A stretch of DNA of 64,000 bases from Microthrixaceae bacterium (GTDB lineage Bacteria; Actinomycetota; Acidimicrobiia; Acidimicrobiales; Microtrichaceae). Position 1 is the first letter of the stretch. Every line of letters begins with the position of its first letter. Where the stretch lies: the NCBI GenBank assembly GCA_027493675.1, contig JAOSKI010000001.1, forward strand, positions 1 through 64,000. The letters are read 5' to 3'. This document shows, piece after piece, positions 11,863-23,284 of the stretch. The notes below the pieces were generated by a model, which searched no databases, was not told the DNA's origin, and worked only from the letters and a program-made list of their open reading frames with translations. Position numbers and translations under genes: made by a program.

Positions 11863-13759
11863 TCAGGGCGCTGAGGTGGATGTCGTCGACGACGACGTGG
11901 ACGACGTGGTCGTGGTGGGCGCCGGCGCCACTCCGACGGTGATCACGACCGTGGAGCCCTTGTCAGCCGGCGTGCCTCCCGAGGGATTCTGGGACAGCAC
12001 CCGGCCGACCGGGTCGCCGGGGCCCACGGTCTTCGTCTCCACCGAGACGTCGAAGCCCTCGCCGCGGAGGGCAGCGCTGGCAGTTGACTCGGCTTGGTTG
12101 GTCACATCGGGAACCTCGATGCGCTCCGCGCCCGTAGACACGAACACGGTGACGACTGCGTTGCGTTCGACAGTGGCCCCGGCAGCGGGTTCCGTACGCG
12201 TCACCTGTCCCTCCTCGAAGGAGTCGCTCGACTCCTCCTGTGGGCCACCGATGCGGAACCCCTTGGCCTGGAGCTCGTTCTGTGCCGAGGAGAGGCTCTG
12301 ACCCGACACGTCAGGCACAACCTCCTCACCGGGGCCCAACGAGACCCTGATGGTGACCGGACTGCCCTCGGCCACCTTCGTGCCACCCACCGGATCCTGG
12401 GACACCACGATCCCGGACTCGGCTTCGGCATCCTCCACGTTCTCGACCCTCACCTCGAAACCGTCGTTCGAGAGAATGAAGCGTGCCTCGGCCTCGGTGC
12501 GCGTCACCACGTCGGGCACCGCCTTGGTCGCCTTGCCGGTGCTCACTGTCAGCTTCACCGAATCACCCTCGGACAGCTCGGTGCCCGCCTCGGGGTCCTG
12601 CGCCGAGACACGACCCGCGCCCACCTTGTCGTTGGGCTCCTCGGTCACGTCCGCCACCAGGCCACGATCGGACAACAGACGCTCCGCCTCCTCGCGGGTC
12701 TCACCTATCAGGTCCGGGACCTCCACATCGGCGTTGAGTCCGTTTGCCCACCAGAACAGCCCACCGGCCACCAGCGCCAACAGGACCACCATCGCCGCAA
12801 GGAACCAGCCGGTCCTGGAGCGACCCTCCTCCTCGGGTTCCTCAACCGGGTAGCCGTCGACCGCCGGCTGAACCGCAGTCGCGGCCGCCGTAGTCCCCGT
12901 GGCCTGGACCCGCTCCGCGTTGGTCGTCTCACCATGCAGGAACCGGCGGAGATCCATGCGCAGCTCTTCGGCAGACGCGTATCGGTCATCGGGCCGCTTG
13001 GAGAGCAGCTTCATGATGATCGCGTCCACTCCCGGCGGAAGGTCCCCGATGATCGTGCTCGGCGCCGCGGGCTGATCCTGCACGTGCTTGTAGGCGATCG
13101 CCAACGGGGTGTCGCCGGCGAACGGAGGACGCCCGGTCACCATCTCATAGAGGACCACACCCAGCGAGTAGAGATCCGAGCGCGGGTCGACAGGCTGCCC
13201 CTGGGCCTGCTCGGGGAGAAGTAGGTGGCGGTCCCCATGACCGAACCTGCCTGTGTCAGGTCCTCGTCGGGAGACGACAGCGCACGTGCGATGCCGAAGT
13301 CGGTCACCTTGGACTGACCGTTCCCGGTCAGCAGCACGTTGCCGGGCTTCACGTCGCGGTGCACGACACCCCTCGAGTGAGCGAACCCGAGAGCACCCGC
13401 CACCTCACCGGCGAGCTCTACGGCCGGCGCGGGTGCAGCGGGCCGTCACGCCTTATCACCTGTGACAGCGAAGGCCCGTCGATGTACTCCATGACGATGA
13501 AGTAAGTGCCGTCCTGGGTACCCCAGTCGTACACACCGACGATGTTCGGATGTGCCAGGTTGGCAGCAGCCTGGGCCTCTCGCCGGAACCGCTCAACGAA
13601 CGAGGGATCGGTTGCGAACTCGGGCACCAACTCCTTGATCGCGACCGGGCGGTCGAGACTGCGGTCCCTCGCCAGGTACACCTGCGCCATGCCACCACGA
13701 GCGAGGCGTCGGTGGATCTCGTAGCGGCCTCCGAGGACACGCAGATCCTGTTCACTCAT
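11863..13759 (-). CDS. pknB: Serine/threonine protein kinase with four PASTA domains (PknB)
   Basis: Transmembrane kinase that controls cell-wall synthesis and division. The kinase domain has the glycine loop (LARGGMAQVYLARD), the lysine in PVAIKELVPE, VVHRDVKPGNVLL and DFGIARA, then GTATYFSPEQA. A juxtamembrane region of about 90 residues leads to one helix (GWFLAAMVVLLALVAGGLFWW). Four PASTA units open at VEVPDLIGETREEA, KAVPDVVTRTEAEA, EVVPDVSGQSLSSA and IEVPDVTNQAESTA, followed by a Ser/Thr tail. Frameshifts lie near 13430 and 13215. The ATG at 13759 (MSEQDLRVLGGRYEI) gives the usual short N-terminus. It lies between the PASTA proteins and pbpA in a typical actinobacterial cluster. Confidence 0.92.
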
Positions 13760-13828
13760 CGGGCCACCACAGTAGATGGAAGCACCGCGCCAGGTGAGAC
13801 CCCGGCGGGTGTGGCCCCTGGGCACCGG

Positions 13829-15335
13829 TCACCCTCCCGCACCCAACGCGGACGCGAGCACGCTTCGGGCAATCGGGCCCGCGACCCGCCCCCCGGTGGC
13901 GTTGCTCGAGCCGTCCACGTTGATCACCGTCACTGCCACAGCGACGGTGGGTTCCCACCCGGAGGACCACCGAACGCGATCATCCATGCGTGCGAGGTTG
14001 CAGGCACGGTGCCCAACTGAGCGGTCCCGGTCTTTGCCCCGACATCGAATCCGGGGATCTCCATCACCGTCGCGGTGCCGTCGGTCACCACCCCGATCAT
14101 CGCCTCACGCATCGTCGCCGCCACCTCCGGGCTCGCCGGCGTGCTCCACACCGACGGTGGCATATGACCGCACCACCTTTCCGTCGCGGGCGCGGACGCT
14201 TCCGAGCACGTGCGGTGTCATCACCTCGCCGTCGTTCGCGATGCCCGCTGTCAACAGGGCCATCTGCAACGGCGTGGCCGCCACGTCGTACTGCCCGATC
14301 CCACTCTGGGCCAACGCCGGAGCGTTCTCGTTCACCGGTGCCTTTCCCTTGGGTTCACTCACCACCGCGCCGAAATCCACCGGGAACACCGACTCGGCCG
14401 GGTTGGGCAGGTCCAGCGGCGGCACGGAGTTGAATCCGAACGCCTCCGCGGTCGCGATCATGTCGTCCGCTCCGATCTGCTCGACCGCCATCTGGGCGAA
14501 CGAGGAGTTGCACGACTTCGCGAGGACCACGAACAGCGTTCCGCCGCACGTCGCGCCGCCGAAGTTGGAGATCGCCCTGTTGGTGAGCGGGGGCTTGTAC
14601 TCGGTCACTGCGGGGTACACGGGCTTGTCACGCGTGACGGTTCCGTCGACCAGCCCTGCGGTGGCCGTGGCCACCTTGTATGTGGAGCCCGGGAAGTACC
14701 GCTCCTGGTAGGTGTGGGCCAGCAGAGGATTGCCGTCGACCAGCCCGTACAGCTCCTTCGCGGCCGTGGCGCGTTCGGTGTCGTTGTCGCTCAGCAGATT
14801 CGGGTCGTAGGTGGGATTGGAGTACATCGCCAGGATCGATCCGTCACGGGGATCCAGGGCCACCACCGAACCAGCCTGACCCGCCAGGGCGTCACGGGCG
14901 CTCACCTGCACCTCCTTGCGCACCGTGAGAAGTACGTCGCCCTCGGAGGACTCAGCGGTCAAGAAGGAGCCGAGCTGGTTGAACTCCAAGGCGGTCGTCC
15001 GGCCGGCCAGGTCGTCGTTGTATTCACGTTCCACACCGGTCGCCCCGAGCGAGAAGGAGTAGTAACCGGTGACGTGCGCGAATAGCCCTTCATCGGGGGT
15101 AGACGCGCTGAAAGCGCAACGCTGCTCGCCGTTCCTTCGAGGTGGCCAGAACCGCGCCGTCGGCGGAAATGATGTCGCCGCGTGGTTCGTTGAAGTCACG
15201 CTGCAACACACGGGTGTTCTCTGGGCGGTCGGTGAGCTCGGCTGCCTGGAACACCTGGACCTGGTTCAGCTTCACGAACAGGACCGCGTACATGACGATG
15301 AAGACCACACCGAGCCTGCGGATCTGGCGGTTCAT
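13829..15335 (-). CDS. pbpA: Penicillin-binding protein 2-type transpeptidase (PbpA)
   Basis: Class B PBP that cross-links peptidoglycan and normally works with RodA. It has an N-terminal anchor (LGVVFIVMYAVLFVKLNQVQVF), a dimerisation region with NEPRGDIISADGAVLA, and a transpeptidase domain with all three motifs: the nucleophile in PGSTYKVATA, the SxN triad in KSCNSSFAQ and KTGTAQ. About 500 residues, as in mycobacterial PbpA. Frameshifts lie near 15105, 14150 and 13960. The start ATG overlaps the rodA stop (ATGA), so the pair is translationally coupled, which fits a RodA/PbpA synthase complex. Confidence 0.92.
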
Positions 15336-16666
15336 GGAGCCACCGCCGGCTGGGCGATGCGTCGTGCTGCCTGGTCCGAGATCCTGATCAGCAGGGCCAA
15401 CAGCACGTAGTTGGCCAGCAACGAGGACCCTCCGTAGGACACGAACGGCAGCGTGATCCCGGTCAAGGGCAACACGCGGGTGACCCCCGCGATGATGATG
15501 AATGCCTGGGTTGCCAACAAGGTGGTGAGCCCCACTGCCAACAACGACATGAACTCGTCGATGCTGCGCTGCGCTATCCGCAGCCCGGTTCCGGCCATGA
15601 GCAGGAACGCACACAGCACAGCGGTCGATCCGAGCAGACCGAGTTCCTCTCCGATGATGGCGAAGATGAAGTCGGTCTCCTCGAAGGGGATCCGACCGCT
15701 GACACCCAAACCGGGGCCGGTGCCCATGGTGCCGCCCCACGCCAGCGCTACGCGGCCTGCACGATCTGATAGCCCGAACCCGAGGCGTCGGCCCACGGGT
15801 CGAGCCAGATCTGCACGCGGGTCTGCACGTGGTCGAAACGGGTCCAGCTGAACCAGGCACCGAGAGCGAACAGCCCGCCTCCGGCCACGAGGTAGGCGAC
15901 ACGCCCGGTCGCAACCCACAACATGACCACGAACAACACGAAGAACAACAGCGCCGAGCCCAGGTCGCGCTGGAAGATCATGACCACCAGCGCCACGCCC
16001 CAGGCGACCAACACCGGCACGAAGTGCCGCGGGTCCAGTATCCGGAACGGCCCCAGCTGAACGTCGCAACCCCCAACAGCTCCCGGTTCTCCACCAGGTA
16101 CCCGGCGAAGAAGATCGCCAAGGCGATCTTGGCGAACTCCCCGGGTTGGAAGCTAACAGGGCCGATCTCCACCCAGATGCGCGCGCCGTTGATGTTCCTG
16201 CCGATCCCCGGCACCAGGGGAAGCATGAGCAGGCCGAGCCCCAGGAGGCCGAAGGTGTACCGGTAGCGCAACAGCGCCTTGACATCACGCACCACGACCA
16301 GGGTCGTCACGAACGCGGCGATGCCCACTGCGGTCCAGGTCGCCTGCAGTGCGGCCAGGTCGTCGTTCAGCCGGGCGATGAACACGTACCCGATGCCGTT
16401 CAGGAGCGCCGCGATGGGCAGCAGCAGCCCGTCAGCGGCCGCGGCCACCTTTCGGGTCACGACGTGCGCCACTATCAGCAGTGTCACCACGCCGGCCAGG
16501 AATGGCCCCACGTCTGCAGGCAGCGATGCGTTGCGGCCGAGGCTGGCAAGCGCGTAGAGGCCCCCGAACACTATGAAAGCGAGCAGCAGGAGCCCGAGCT
16601 CGGTCGTACGCCTGCGCCGCGAGAGCACCTCGACCAGATCGCTCGGAGCGGTGGTGGTGGGTGCGG

Positions 16667-16670
<4 letters not shown>
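15332..16670 (-). CDS. rodA: RodA/FtsW-family peptidoglycan glycosyltransferase
   Basis: SEDS-family polymerase that builds glycan strands from lipid II. It has ten or so membrane helices and the family landmarks ARIWVEIGPVSFQPGEFAKIAL, QRDLGSALLFF, FIFAIIGEELGLLGS and LPLTGITLPFVSYGGSSLLANY. The start is a GTG overlapping the pstP stop, and the stop overlaps the pbpA start. Frameshifts lie near 16045 and 15755. The N-terminus has a short Thr-rich cytoplasmic head. Its place between pstP and pbpA fits elongation-type RodA better than FtsW. Confidence 0.92.
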
Positions 16671-18057
<1,387 letters not shown>

Positions 18058-18061
<4 letters not shown>

Positions 18062-18540
18062 CGGAGCTCCAGGATCACGTTGCCGATCTGGACCCTGTCA
18101 CCCATGCGCACCGGCATCTGGCCGACCGCGCGCACACCGTTCACCCATGTCCCGTTCGTGGATCCAAGGTCCTCCACGAACACCTGGTCGTCACGGGTGA
18201 ACACCCGGGTGTGCACCGACGACACGTACTGCTCGTCGAACACGATGCTGCAGCCCGCCGACCGCCCGACGGTCACCTCGGGACCGATCGCGAACTCGGC
18301 ACCTTGACGCTCCGGTGGATCCACGACTGCAAGGCGATCCGGAACCGCGCCCCGCCTGGAGCCCCGGGGAGACTTGGAACGGCCCTTGGGTGCAGCAACC
18401 GGTGGAGCCGCTGTCACCGTTCCGGGCGAAACCTTGGTGACCCCCACCTCGGCCCATACGGCTCGCAGGACCCTCAGGAAGAAGAGGTACAGCAGGACCA
18501 ACAGGCAGATCTTGAGGACCGTGAGCAGCTGCTCGGGCAT
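18058..18540 (-). CDS. fhaB: FHA-domain membrane protein FhaB (FipA-like)
   Basis: A 160-residue protein: one N-terminal membrane helix (LLTVLKICLLVLLYLFFLRVL), a basic Lys/Arg/Pro linker, and a C-terminal FHA domain that binds phosphothreonine. The FHA signature is present: EVTVGRSAGCSIVF, the serine/histidine of YVSSVHTRVF and EDLGSTNGTWVNG. In mycobacteria FhaB (FipA) is a PknA substrate that links FtsZ and FtsQ, and here the gene holds the same place, its stop overlapping the pstP start. The gene is intact. Confidence 0.92.
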
Positions 18541-18550
18541 AGGCCAAACC

Positions 18551-19235
18551 CTACGACGCCTCGAAGTGCATCACGGTGTTGCCGAAGCGCACTTCGTCGC
18601 CGTCGACGAGTTGGCGGGATCCGCTGATCTTCGTGCCGTTCACCGACGTTCCATTCGTAGAGCCCAGATCAGCGACCGCGAAACCGCTACCTGCGGGTAC
18701 AACCTCAGCGTGGCGCCTGCTCACGTTGGGATCGGCGAGCACAACTGTGCAGTCGTGCTGACGGCCGATGCTCACCGTGTACTCGCCCAGCGGAACACGA
18801 TCGCCGGTCGGCAACAACAACGAGCCGGGAGAGCGGGCGTCGTCGCTCTCCACAAACCTGCCTTCGACGGTCAACAGACCCCTGCGCGCAGCAGGGTCTG
18901 CATCGAAGACCACCTCGACCGGACCCACGAAGCGGTAGCCCTCCTCCCGAGCATGGCGCCTCGCTGTGTCGGCAAGCTCCCTCACGAGCGTCTGGTGGAT
19001 GTCGACGAGTTGATCGAAGTCGGCGTCGGACACCCCCGAACGAATAGTGGTTCGGAACGATGATCTGGCCTCTCACCCCGACCGACCGGTTGCCGTCCAT
19101 CTCCCGTTGGAGCTTACGTGCGAACTCGACCGGCTTGAGAGTGCCACCGAACATACGCGAGACCGTTCCCTCCACGGCCTTCTCCAAACGACTCTCGAAA
19201 CCACGAATACCCACGACCAGAGAGTACCCCCGCAT
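18551..19235 (-). CDS. fhaA: FhaA: DUF3662 plus FHA domain protein (frameshifted)
   Basis: Cytoplasmic adaptor that binds phosphorylated partners such as the MviN/MurJ complex in mycobacteria. The N-terminal DUF3662 domain reads GFESRLEKAVEGTVSRMFGG, then KPVEFARKLQREMD. It continues after a shift near 19040 as SDADFDQLVDIHQTLV. The C-terminal FHA domain has YTVSIGRQHDCTVVL, NVSRRHAEVV and DLGSTNGTSVNG. At about 228 residues it is shorter than mycobacterial FhaA, which has a long central disordered linker. It is the first gene of the minus-strand cluster and next to tRNA-Leu, as in mycobacteria. I chose the ATG at 19235. Confidence 0.88.
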
Positions 19236-19317
19236 CGTGATCAGGCTGTCTGCAACCTCCGGGCGTGCACGCCTTGGGGAGCACAGAGCAGGATGGGGTA
19301 GTCTCGGCGCTCCACTC

Positions 19318-19401
<84 letters not shown>

Positions 19402-19537
19402 CACCGCCCCCACGCGCCCTCCTCGCACGCGGGGTGCCGGGCGTCGGTGCCGCTACCGCAGTGGGGCACCCAGTAGCGTCCACACACAACCCCTCGTGCA
19501 CATCGTGCAACCTCTTGGCGAGCGATCATCCGGCGGC

Positions 19538-20791
19538 ATGAACTCATCGGTTCCAAAGCGGGCACCCAGCGACCACCAGGTGGGTCTTGGACGTCCGGAC
19601 TCGACGCTGCAGGTCGTCTCGACCACACCCGGGAGCGATGATCAGCGCGCACCGATACCGTCCTGGCTACCTGTCGCCGTATTCATCGCTGTCCGGCTAC
19701 TCGCCTTCGTCGCCATGGCCTTGGTTCCGACCGAACCCATTGAGGTCGAGGAGCCGGTCGTAGGGCCGCCTGCCCACCAAGGCTTGGAAGGCAAGCTGAC
19801 CAGTTGGGACGGTTACTACTACCTCGACATTGCCGAGAACGGCTACCCCGACCACGTACCCACGACGTCAGCGGGTGAGACCGCCCAGAGCAGCGTGAGC
19901 TTCTTCCCGTTGTATCCGGCGTTGACAGCAGCAGCGGACGCAGTCACACCCGGCAGCGCGGTAACTGCCGCCCTGCTCATCACCACCACGGCTGCCTTCG
20001 CAGCCATGCTGCTGCTCCGTGAGCTCGTGCGGTCGATCAGCGGAACGCAGGCCGCAGAACGTGCGGCGATCATGTTCGCAGTGTTCCCCGGGGCCTTCGT
20101 GTTCTCGTTCGCCTACACGGAGGCCTTGGTGCTGGCACTTTCGATGGGAGCCCTGTTGGCGGTCCGTCGCGGTCGTTGGCTCATCGCCGGCGTCCTGGCA
20201 GCCTTGGCCACGGCAACCCGCCCAGACGCTGTCGTGTTGATGTTCCCGCTTGCCTGGAGCGCATACCGTGCCATCCGAACAGACCACGACTGGCGAGCAC
20301 TGCTTGCGCCGGCACTGGCACCGGTGGGTTCGGTGCTCTCACCGGGTACATCGGCCGGCGGACCGGAGTAGTCGATGCCTACTTCCGTGTGCAGAACGAG
20401 GCGTTCGGCCCTGAAGCTCGACTTCGGCAAGACATTGGTCGCACATCTCCGAGACACCGCGTTCGCAGCGTTAGGCGGCACCGACGTCACCGTGGGTGTG
20501 ATCCTGCGCGTCGCCGCAATCGTCTTTGCAGTGGGCGCGTTCTATGCCCTCCTGCGATGGAAGCCACCAACGGAACTGGTGATCTTCTCGGTTGCGGTCT
20601 TCGTAACTGGATGGCTGAACACGCTCTCGGTACCACCGCGGGTGGTGCTTCGCTCCTTCCCGTTGGTGGCAGCAGTCGGGGTGGAACTGAAAGGAAAGAT
20701 CTTCGCCTCGGTCGCCGCCGTCCTGGCGATCCTCCAGTTGTCACTGGTCTATCTGGCAGCGTATCCAGGCGGACTCGACTTCCTGCCATAG
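19538..20791 (+). CDS. PIG-V-like integral membrane mannosyltransferase (frameshifted)
   Basis: Polytopic GT-C type glycosyltransferase, probably using a polyprenyl-phosphate sugar. The hallmark is LTSWDGYYYLDIAENGYP, the acidic WDG(Y/W)xY loop of PIG-V (GPI mannosyltransferase 2-like) families, followed by SVSFFPLYPALT and FAYTEALVLALSMGALLAVRRGRW. About 418 residues with many hydrophobic helices. Two indels near 20340 and 20415 break the frame. The second copy of this region at 35.2 kb reads straight through the same place, so the gene is probably intact in the cell. The 3' half (from 20206) belongs to a 1.33 kb repeat. Confidence 0.75.
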
Positions 20792-21539
20792 GTTCACCCG
20801 CGACCCCCCACCACGGCGAACTGTCCGGTCTCAGCCGCGCAAACCGCGCTCCACGCCGGACAGTTCGATGGTGGGCGGGCGCAACATCTCGAGAGTCTCG
20901 ACCAGCGGAAGGCCGATCACGTTCGAGACGCTGCCTTCGACCCTGGAAACCAGGCACGCCCCCGCACCCTGCAACGCGTACGCGCCTGCCTTGTCGAGCG
21001 ACTCCCCGGTCCCCAGATACCAGTCGATGTCATGCGCATCCAGTTCAGCGAACCACACCCGGGTCGACACAACCCGGACATCACACCGCGAGTGGCGGCG
21101 CACCGCCACCGCGGTGCGCACGAGATGATCCCGACCAGACAACACCCCCAGGATGTCCCGTGCCTCTGTGACATCGCTCGGTTTCCGATGATCACACCAT
21201 CGAGGTCGACAGCGGTATCGGCTGCGATCACCACATCATGGATGGTCGCTCGACAAGCGATCGCCTTGTCCTCGGCCAGGCGTGCGACATAGGCCTCGGG
21301 GATTCCTCGGAGCGAGGCGTCTCGTCCACACCGACCGGCATCACGACCGGCTCCACGCCGGCCGAGCGAAGGAGCCCCAGACGCCGTGGGGATCCCGAAG
21401 CCAGCAGCACACGGCCCCGTGTGTGTACGCGCATGCAGCCAGTGTTCCAGGTATGGGTTTCCACCGCAGCAAGCACACGTGACCAGCGAGCGTGGACACC
21501 GGCAACGCCACGGGTGCTGGGGTGTGGAGCATGGCCTCG
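20206..21539. repeat. 1.33 kb direct repeat, copy 1
   Basis: Covers the 3' half of the PIG-V gene and all of maf. It matches 35223-36557 in the same orientation with roughly 20 to 25 differences by eye, several clustered near 21160-21190. Left junction: GGCCACGGCAACCC. Right junction: CATGGCCTCG, after which copy 1 runs into an XRE gene fragment and copy 2 into the isocitrate dehydrogenase upstream region. The copies bracket the toxin island. Confidence 0.92.
20831..21434 (-). CDS. maf: Maf-like nucleotide pyrophosphatase, copy 1 (frameshifted)
   Basis: Maf/YhdE family nucleoside triphosphate pyrophosphatase, which hydrolyses non-canonical or selected NTPs and is linked to septum control. 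VLLASGSPRRLGLLRSAGV opens the protein, and the catalytic region DVVIAADTAVDLDGVIIG is present. Frames break near 21305 and 21180. Around 21160-21190 several bases differ from the second copy, and here KPHDSAEAREIL is lost. This copy may be damaged, since the second one at 35.8 kb is intact. Confidence 0.75.
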
Positions 21540-21814
21540 CCGAACGCGCCGACATCCACGTCACCCAGATCCGCCGCTACGAAGCCGGCACCTCCGCACC
21601 CACCCTCGACGCTCTCCGCAACCTCGCCATCGCGCTCAACATCACCACCGACAGCCCCGTCTTCGACCCCACCGAACGCGGCCCATCCGACGACCTCGCC
21701 CTCCACCTCGAAGCCATCGGACAACTCGACCCCGACGACCAACACCTCATCCGCAGCCTCATCGAAGCCATCCTCCTCCGCCACGACACCCGCCGCTGGA
21801 CCCAAGCCAGCTGA
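21533..21814 (+). pseudogene. XRE-family regulator, 5'-truncated at repeat junction
   Basis: Begins abruptly at the right edge of the direct repeat with LAERADIHVTQIRRYEAGTS, the middle of an XRE helix-turn-helix, and continues APTLDALRNLAIALNITTDS to LIEAILLRHDTRRWTQAS. The missing first 20 or so residues would hold helices one and two of the HTH, so the fragment should not bind DNA normally. The rest matches small actinobacterial XRE regulators in length. It lies convergent to the last immunity gene and shows that the junction cut a pre-existing gene. Confidence 0.75.
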
Positions 21815-21842
21815 CGATCAGCCGAGGCGAGGACGGCCCTCG

Positions 21843-22130
21843 CTACGCCGGTCCCGGACGGACGAGCCCGCGGAGTCGCTCAGCGTTCACCCGCTCCAGC
21901 CCCATGGACTCGACAAGCCCATCAACGACACCGAGGACCTCGGGCTCGATCTGAGCTTCTGCCTCCAAGAGCATCTCGCTCAGAATCTCCAGCGCGACCC
22001 CACACTCGTTCGCGTCGATCATCTCGCCGACCAAGGCGACGGTCACAGGAGGCAACTCCTCGGCGACCATCATCAGCACACCTCGCAGACGGCCTTGAAG
22101 CTCCTCGAAGTGAGCCGCGTCCGAGGTCAC
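21843..22130 (-). CDS. MafI-like immunity protein for the EndoU toxin
   Basis: A 95-residue acidic helical protein that starts at a GTG overlapping the EndoU toxin stop (GTGA). VTVALVGEMIDANECGVALEILSEMLLE has the pattern of MafI immunity proteins paired with EndoU toxins in Neisseria and actinobacteria (ELID.GE.GVALE.L). It should bind and block the toxin in the cytoplasm. Intact in one frame, the last gene of the minus-strand array. The pairing rests on position plus this motif. Confidence 0.7.
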   Translation of the reverse strand: MTSDAAHFEELQGRLRGVLMMVAEELPPVTVALVGEMIDANECGVALEILSEMLLEAEAQIEPEVLGVVDGLVESMGLERVNAERLRGLVRPGPA

Positions 22131-22832
22131 GGGTTCCTCGGCAGGTTCGTGGGATAACCGGTGATGATCTCGCCGGTACGGGAGTCCACGACCACGCGGA
22201 TGTCGACACCGCCCCTCGTCCCGGTCAGGACCGTCCTGCTGCCCTGGGGAACTGCATTCCTCCACTCGGCCGGGTCGGTAGCGATATCCGAGATCTCATG
22301 CATGATCCGGTTGCCCGACCAGCTCTGAGGGAACGGCGTCTTCCCAGCCGCGCCCGGCCACAAGTGGCCACAACCAGTCGCATCACCTTGAAGGATGTGC
22401 GTACGCCTCGACGACGAGGCCAAGTCAACGAAATCGTCTGCTGCTCTTGGGGTACTTGTGAGCGACAGGAGAGTCGTAGCTGCATGGCACGCCACGCTGG
22501 CTGGGGCCTGCGCGCCGTCCTCGCCGCTGATGACATGGGGGAAAGGCGCCTTCAGTGCGCGGCAACACGTACATGTCAGCGCACGCGATCCGTCGTGCGT
22601 CATAGGTGTAGGTGTAGGCATGCGCTCCACCAACGGCACCAGGCTCCACGGGCGACGCTTCGCCAAGAGCAGCCCCGCCATCTGTCCAAGTCGACAACCG
22701 CCGCTGGTCCTCAGGAGTGAGCGCACGTGCCCCGGCAGGTGGAACGAACGACGCGATAGCGAGGCAGGCCAGACCGAGGATCAACACAACGATCGTGAGC
22801 CAACGTCTCTGCTCTCCTGCCGCTGTGCTCAC
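22127..22832 (-). CDS. Secreted EndoU-type ribonuclease toxin (cassette F)
   Basis: The N-terminus has a signal-like helix (WLTIVVLILGLACLAIASF). A spacer with YTYTYDARR and STPRAADD follows, then a bacterial EndoU domain: THILQGDATGCGHLWPG, GKTPFPQSWSGNRIMHEI, TRGGVDIRVVVDS and IITGYPTNLP. The histidines in THIL and CGHL and the terminal YPTN threonine/tyrosine are the expected active-site region. EndoU toxins cut tRNA or other RNA. One frameshift lies near 22530. The GTG start overlaps the previous immunity stop (GTGA) and the gene's own stop overlaps its immunity gene. It lacks the 50-residue linker of its neighbours. Confidence 0.78.
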
Positions 22833-23284
22833 GGCCCGTTGCCCTCCGGCTGTTGCTCACCCGTGAACTGCGTCGTGTACTCACGACGCAGTTCCATCGC
22901 CTCGTCGAGAATCGTTCCATCCCCAGCAAGGACCCGACTGCCGTAGTCGCGAAGAAGTTGAGCAAGTCGAGCGGCGGCTGCTCGGTAGTCGGAACTGGTA
23001 CCTGGAAACTCGCCACCGCTCGGTGCCCCGGTGAGATGGACAAACTCAGCTGTCGTAAGCGCATCCCTCGGCCGCGACGTGAGCCCGGCTCGAAAGCCCG
23101 CGTACCCGTCCCTCGGGTCGCGGAACACCTTGACGAAGGCGCCGTTGCTTGCTTCGTAGGTCACGCTGTCATCGTTCTCGACCTCCTCATCGAAGCCGCT
23201 GTTGACAAGAAAGTAGAACTCAGGGGTGACCGCATCGGCGAAGGTCTCACCGCCATCCGGTGCCAGCTTGGAGCGATCGTTCAT
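22829..23284 (-). CDS. Predicted immunity protein for toxin E
   Basis: An intact 151-residue acidic protein, starting MNDRSKLAPDGGETFADAVT. No signal peptide, as expected for a cytoplasmic immunity. It contains EFYFLVNSGFDEEVENDDSV and FVKVFRDPRDGYAGFRAGL, with a C-terminal helical region (ARLAQLLRDYGSRVL). I do not recognise a family. The ATG overlaps the stop of toxin E as ATGA and its stop overlaps the start of toxin F as GTGA, so position is the main evidence. Confidence 0.6.
   Translation of the reverse strand: MNDRSKLAPDGGETFADAVTPEFYFLVNSGFDEEVENDDSVTYEASNGAFVKVFRDPRDGYAGFRAGLTSRPRDALTTAEFVHLTGAPSGGEFPGTSSDYRAAAARLAQLLRDYGSRVLAGDGTILDEAMELRREYTTQFTGEQQPEGNGP

Noticed and set aside
12094..13224. 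Long plus-strand open frame opposite pknB
   Set aside because: High-GC shadow of the PASTA and kinase coding strand; composition rich in Arg/His with no domain pattern, and the minus strand has clear motifs.
21341..21805. Minus-strand frame rich in Gly, Val and Glu across the XRE fragment
   Set aside because: Shadow of the XRE coding strand; repetitive composition without motifs.
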